A stretch of 64,000 nucleotides of DNA from Flavobacterium sp. N502540 (GTDB taxonomy: Bacteria; Bacteroidota; Bacteroidia; Flavobacteriales; Flavobacteriaceae): NCBI RefSeq assembly GCF_025947365.1, contig NZ_CP110012.1, positions 2,108,001-2,172,000 of the forward strand, read 5' to 3'. Below are positions 61,050 to 64,000 of the stretch, piece after piece. How positions within the stretch are numbered: position 1 is the first letter of the stretch; each line of letters starts with the position of its first letter. The notes under the pieces were generated by a model. It made no database searches. It was not told the origin of the DNA and was given only the letters and a program-made list of their open reading frames with translations. A program made the translations under genes and the position numbers.

Positions 61050-61061
61050 TCTTGCGCAAGA
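61050..61061. promoter_or_regulatory. 12-bp palindrome upstream of the RiPP precursor
   Basis: TCTTGCGCAAGA is perfectly palindromic and lies 69 bases before the preferred precursor ATG (18 before the alternative). It is a candidate operator. In the gap up to 61357 I see no ORF and no clear -33/-7 pair for either strand. Confidence 0.3.
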
Positions 61062-61357
61062 ATTTCTTTATATTTAATTTTTATAATTGTCAGAATAAAT
61101 ATGTTAGTGCAAACGTTTTTAAGGTTGCTTGATTTTGTAAATATATAAGATGTTGCTTATGTTTTTGTGAATGATTTGTTAATAATGTAGTAATTGTAGT
61201 CCACAATGGTTAATTGTTTGATGTTTTTATCGTTTTGTGATTGTTTTTTTTGGAAAGAGTCTCGTAAGAAATTGGCAGACCACTAAATTTGCTAATAAAG
61301 GATCATCTGTTTTTTATTTTTAGATAAATTGTCAGATTTTTTCTTAATTTAGTTGCT

Positions 61358-62410
61358 ATGAGCATAGTAATTGAAAGTAAGAATTTAAATTGGACAAATA
61401 ATCTCAGAGTTTTAGCCACCATCAGCGTGATCGTAGTGCATGTAGCCTGCGATATTCTGTATCAGTATGGCCATATATCCAATTTTACCTGGTGGACAGG
61501 TAATGTTTATGACGGTCTTGTTCGTTTTTGTGTACCGGTTTTTCTGATGCTTACCGGAGCATTAATGCTGAACAAAAAATACGAACTGAATGATTTTTTG
61601 AGAAAAAAGTTCTCGAGAATTATTTTACCTTTCTTATTCTGGAGTCTTTTTTATGTTCTGCTAACCGTTAGAAGCGAATTTTTGTTAGAATCTGAAAAAG
61701 CATTTGTAGATATTTTTAAGCGTGCCTTTACACTTATTATCGGAGGGAGCTCCTTTCATTTATGGTACATTTATATGGTGATTGGGATTTATCTTTTTAT
61801 CCCGATTCTCAGCAAGTGGATTCAGAATGCCAATGAAAAAGAGATATTGTATTTTCTGGCCATTTGGATTTTTGCTCTAATGATCAATCAGCCCATTTTC
61901 TCTGCATTTCGAATCAATATTGATCTGACCTACTTTACAGGCTTTTTAGGATATCTGGTTTTGGGGTATTATTTGTCGGTCAAGTCATTCCAATATGATG
62001 CCCGAAGATTGAAACAGATTTCTGTACTCTTGCTTTCTTTTGGAGCCATTATTACCATTTTCGGAACTTATTTTCTGTCGATAGCAGAAGATCGTTTTAA
62101 TGAATATTTTTATGGTTACCTGACCTTTAATGTGATGCTGGTCTCTATTGGATTGTTTATTTTCTTCAAAAATTCAAAAATTTCAAATCCAACTCTCATT
62201 CGGGTTATTAATTTTATCAATAAATACAGTTACGGAATTTATCTGGTCCATATTTTGGTGCTTCGCTTTCTGGTCTTTTCAGGAATTGATTATGATTTTA
62301 TAAATCCGATTTTGGCTATTCCGATTACTACTTTATTGTGTTTGTTTATATCTTCTTTTATTATTTACGGAGTGAATAAACTTCCGTTTGGGGAGTACAT
62401 TTCGGGATAA
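61358..62410 (+). CDS. Acyltransferase family 3 membrane protein
   Basis: 350 residues with about ten transmembrane helices. N-terminal NLRVLATISVIVVHVACDI contains the catalytic-type His; FCVPVFLMLTGALML, SRIILPFLFWSLFYVL and HLWYIYMVIGIYLFIP follow the OafA/AT3 pattern. These enzymes O-acylate sugars of surface polysaccharides or peptidoglycan using acyl-CoA. The substrate is unknown. It is divergent from the RiPP cassette with a gap of almost 400 bases, so joint function is not implied. Confidence 0.9.
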   Translation: MSIVIESKNLNWTNNLRVLATISVIVVHVACDILYQYGHISNFTWWTGNVYDGLVRFCVPVFLMLTGALMLNKKYELNDFLRKKFSRIILPFLFWSLFYVLLTVRSEFLLESEKAFVDIFKRAFTLIIGGSSFHLWYIYMVIGIYLFIPILSKWIQNANEKEILYFLAIWIFALMINQPIFSAFRINIDLTYFTGFLGYLVLGYYLSVKSFQYDARRLKQISVLLLSFGAIITIFGTYFLSIAEDRFNEYFYGYLTFNVMLVSIGLFIFFKNSKISNPTLIRVINFINKYSYGIYLVHILVLRFLVFSGIDYDFINPILAIPITTLLCLFISSFIIYGVNKLPFGEYISG

Positions 62411-62457
62411 TTATTGCAGTAATTTTGTTTAATTTTGAGTAATCTTAAAACAAAGTT

Positions 62458-63057
62458 ATGCAGGAAGCTATCGATTTTCTATCTGTCAGAAACCCTGTTT
62501 TTCTGGAAATTATCAACAAATACGGATTGCCGCCGATTCCAAAACGACCACAAGGTTTTGCGACTTTGGTATTGCTTATTTTAGAGCAGCAGGTTTCGAT
62601 AGATTCAGCAAAAGCTACGTTTTTAAAGATAAAAGCCTATACGACCTGTAATCCTGAAAACATGGTAGGGTTATCAGATGAAGAATTCCGAAATTTAGGA
62701 GTGAGTCGTCAAAAGACGAAATACATTAAGATATTGGCAGAAGCCGTTTTGAGTAAAGAACTGGACATTGAAAGTCTGGCCACAAAATCGGCAAAAGAAG
62801 TTCGTGAAGAGCTTATTAAACTGAAAGGAATCGGAAACTGGACGATTGATATTTATCTGATGTTCTGTCTTCAGGAACCCGATTTGATTCCGTTGGGAGA
62901 TATTGCGGTTGTCAACACTATTAAAGAATTATTGGATATTCACGACAAAAAGGAAATGGAAATTCATGCAGAACAATGGAGTCCGTATCGGTCTTATGCC
63001 ACCTATTTACTTTGGCATTATTATCTAAACAAAAGAAATAGAAAGATTACGTATTAA
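62458..63057 (+). CDS. DNA-3-methyladenine glycosylase II family (HhH-GPD)
   Basis: 199 residues, the short form without the AlkA N-terminal domain. Helix-hairpin-helix LIKLKGIGNWTIDIYLMF and the catalytic Asp region PDLIPLGDIAVV are clear; LVLLILEQQVSIDSAKATF is the early conserved helix. It removes alkylated bases (3-methyladenine) in base-excision repair. Single gene. Confidence 0.93.
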   Translation: MQEAIDFLSVRNPVFLEIINKYGLPPIPKRPQGFATLVLLILEQQVSIDSAKATFLKIKAYTTCNPENMVGLSDEEFRNLGVSRQKTKYIKILAEAVLSKELDIESLATKSAKEVREELIKLKGIGNWTIDIYLMFCLQEPDLIPLGDIAVVNTIKELLDIHDKKEMEIHAEQWSPYRSYATYLLWHYYLNKRNRKITY

Positions 63058-63104
63058 CTCCCTGTTTTTTAAAAGAAAAGTACGGAGATAAATGCAGTTT
63101 TTTA

Positions 63105-63134
63105 TTGTAAAAAGGGATTCTTTAGTTACTTTTG
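63105..63134 (+). promoter_or_regulatory. Promoter of ppa
   Basis: TTG at 63105-63107, exactly 19 bases, then a perfect TACTTTTG at 63127-63134. The ATG is 33 bases downstream. This is the best match to the Bacteroidetes consensus in the window. Confidence 0.75.
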
Positions 63135-63167
63135 CAGTCGAAATTATAGAAACAATAAAAAACAAAA

Positions 63168-63698
63168 ATGACCGCAGACAAACTAACAACTTTCGATGTG
63201 TTAATCGAAATACCAAGAGGAAGCAGAAATAAATACGAGTACGATTTTGAAATTAAAAGAATGCGTTTCGACAGAATGTTATTCTCTTCAATGATGTACC
63301 CGGCTGATTACGGATTTATTCCGGAAACTTTAGCTCTTGATGGTGACCCTCTTGATGTATTGGTTTTAGTAAACGAACCAACTTTCCCTGGATGTGTTAT
63401 GGAAGTAAAACCAATTGGTGTTTTCCACATGGCAGATGATAAAGGACCAGACGAAAAAATTATTTGTGTACCAGTTTCTGACCCAATCTGGAATTCATTA
63501 AATGATCTTTCTGATATCAACGGACACTTAGTAAAAGAAATCGAGCACTTCTTCCAGGTATACAAAGATCTTGAAAACAAAAAAGTAGACGTAGAAGGAT
63601 GGGGAGATGTAAACGAAGCTTATGCTATTATTGCAGAGTGTACAAAACGTTTTGATGATATTGAAAACAAACCGGAAGGATTATTTAGCATTAAATAA
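63168..63698 (+). CDS. ppa: Soluble inorganic pyrophosphatase, family I
   Basis: 176 residues. Hydrolyses PPi with Mg ions. IPRGSRNKYEYD, the signature DGDPLDVLVL with metal-binding Asp residues, and VKEIEHFFQVYKDLENKKVDVEGWG are the family marks. It precedes the gene for a membrane-bound pyrophosphatase, so the two PPi-consuming enzymes are neighbours. A terminator separates them. Confidence 0.97.
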   Translation: MTADKLTTFDVLIEIPRGSRNKYEYDFEIKRMRFDRMLFSSMMYPADYGFIPETLALDGDPLDVLVLVNEPTFPGCVMEVKPIGVFHMADDKGPDEKIICVPVSDPIWNSLNDLSDINGHLVKEIEHFFQVYKDLENKKVDVEGWGDVNEAYAIIAECTKRFDDIENKPEGLFSIK

Positions 63699-63718
63699 TT
63701 TATAAGCCGCCCAATTAT

Positions 63719-63757
63719 AAAAAAAGCAATACTACCGTCAGGAGTATTGCTTTTTTG
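63719..63757 (+). terminator. Terminator of ppa
   Basis: Perfect stem AAAAAGCAATACT / AGTATTGCTTTTT with a nine-base loop and a T-tract. Confidence 0.85.
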
Positions 63758-63820
63758 TTTAAATTCGTTTGAGTTAGTTTATTGACTTTTAACTATTAAC
63801 CAAAAAACCATTACTAGATT

Positions 63821-64000
63821 ATGAATGCATTTATGATTTATTTGCCAATCGTTATGGCAATTTTAGGATTACTTTTCATGGGAATAAAAAGGGCTTGGGT
63901 TTTAAAACAAGATGCGGGCGACGGAAAGATGAAAGAGATTTCAGAACACATTTACGAGGGAGCCCTCGCCTTTTTAAAAGCAGAATATAAATTATTGACC
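63821..64000 (+). CDS. hppA: Membrane-bound proton/sodium-pumping pyrophosphatase, N-terminus
   Basis: First 60 codons; cut by the window end. It begins MNAFMIYLPIVMAILGLLFM (first membrane helix), then KMKEISEHIYEGALAFLKAEYK, which is the conserved start of HppA-type pyrophosphatases after helix 1. These couple PPi hydrolysis to H+ or Na+ export. Ion specificity depends on residues outside the window. Confidence 0.85.
   Translation, partial: MNAFMIYLPIVMAILGLLFMGIKRAWVLKQDAGDGKMKEISEHIYEGALAFLKAEYKLLT

Noticed and set aside
58611..61059. Recent horizontal transfer of the RiPP cassette
   Set aside because: Base composition and codon style look like the neighbours and no integrase, IS or flanking direct repeat is visible; transfer cannot be claimed from this window.
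61358..62410. Acyltransferase as a tailoring enzyme of the RiPP cassette
   Set aside because: It is divergent, almost 400 bases from the precursor, with AT3 family features typical of envelope sugar acylation; no sequence evidence links it to the peptide.
1..64000. tRNA or rRNA genes
   Set aside because: I looked through all gaps for cloverleaf-like arms and CCA ends and for rRNA signature segments and saw none; a tRNAscan run would be decisive.

Overview
This window is a low-GC (roughly one third G+C by eye) chromosomal segment of a Bacteroidetes bacterium, almost certainly a Flavobacterium or close relative. The evidence is a short primary sigma factor of the Bacteroidetes type, promoters of the TTG-N(17-22)-TAnnTTTG type instead of sigma-70 boxes, the gliding/type IX secretion protein PorT, exosortase XrtF with its partner, TamL, STN/TonB-dependent receptors, DUF4249 and DUF5686 proteins, and a HYC_CC_PP protein. 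No tRNA, rRNA, insertion sequence, phage or CRISPR array is visible. Most genes are ordinary housekeeping genes and base composition looks even throughout.

Layout. 1-2.5 kb: the 3' end of a POT peptide transporter, then a thioredoxin-fold protein and two tandem paralogues that have lost the CxxC motif. 2.5-7.4 kb: a minus-strand run surE / small membrane protein / lpxB / NlpC-P60 lipoprotein / comEC. 7.5-12.5 kb: Prc protease and a nuclease lipoprotein on plus, rpe and rpoD on minus. 12.6-19.1 kb: a minus-strand operon of a secreted protein, an STN-TonB receptor, a DUF4249 lipoprotein and an MG2/plug protein. 19.3-22.7 kb: a TPR sensor kinase plus LytTR regulator and small unknowns. 22.9-26.1 kb: rpsO, pnp and a GAF (fRMsr-type) gene. 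26.2-31 kb: xrtF and its partner, a metal-linked HYC_CC_PP / TonB receptor / HMA set, and a DedA protein. 31.2-38.4 kb: the cell-shape cluster mreB-mreC-mreD-mrdA-rodA downstream of purH. 38.6-48.9 kb: an FtsX/MacB permease, a zinc alcohol dehydrogenase, a lipocalin-like protein, accD, fbaA, tamL, a SpoU methyltransferase, porT and ubiE. 49.4-55.9 kb: folA, a 2TM protein, a CBM48 protein, thyA, a bifunctional nuclease, etfA/etfB and pdhB. 56-64 kb: a DUF5686 protein, a RiPP cassette, an acyltransferase, a 3-methyladenine glycosylase, ppa and the start of hppA.

The most interesting locus is 58.6-61.0 kb, a compact grasp-with-spasm RiPP cassette. It has a short precursor with a Gly-Gly leader, a stem-loop, an ATP-grasp maturase, a tightly packed unrecognised 67-residue ORF, and a SPASM-domain maturase without the radical-SAM CxxxCxxC motif. 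No dedicated exporter or protease is adjacent.

Other points worth attention are the CxxC-deleted thioredoxin paralogues with near-duplicate promoters, an AccD without its zinc-ribbon cysteines, a gene-free stretch at about 49.25-49.46 kb holding three consecutive perfect hairpins and a terminator (possible small RNA), an inverted repeat in the pnp leader, and several families of short intergenic repeats, including a two-copy REP-like array at 41.7-41.97 kb.
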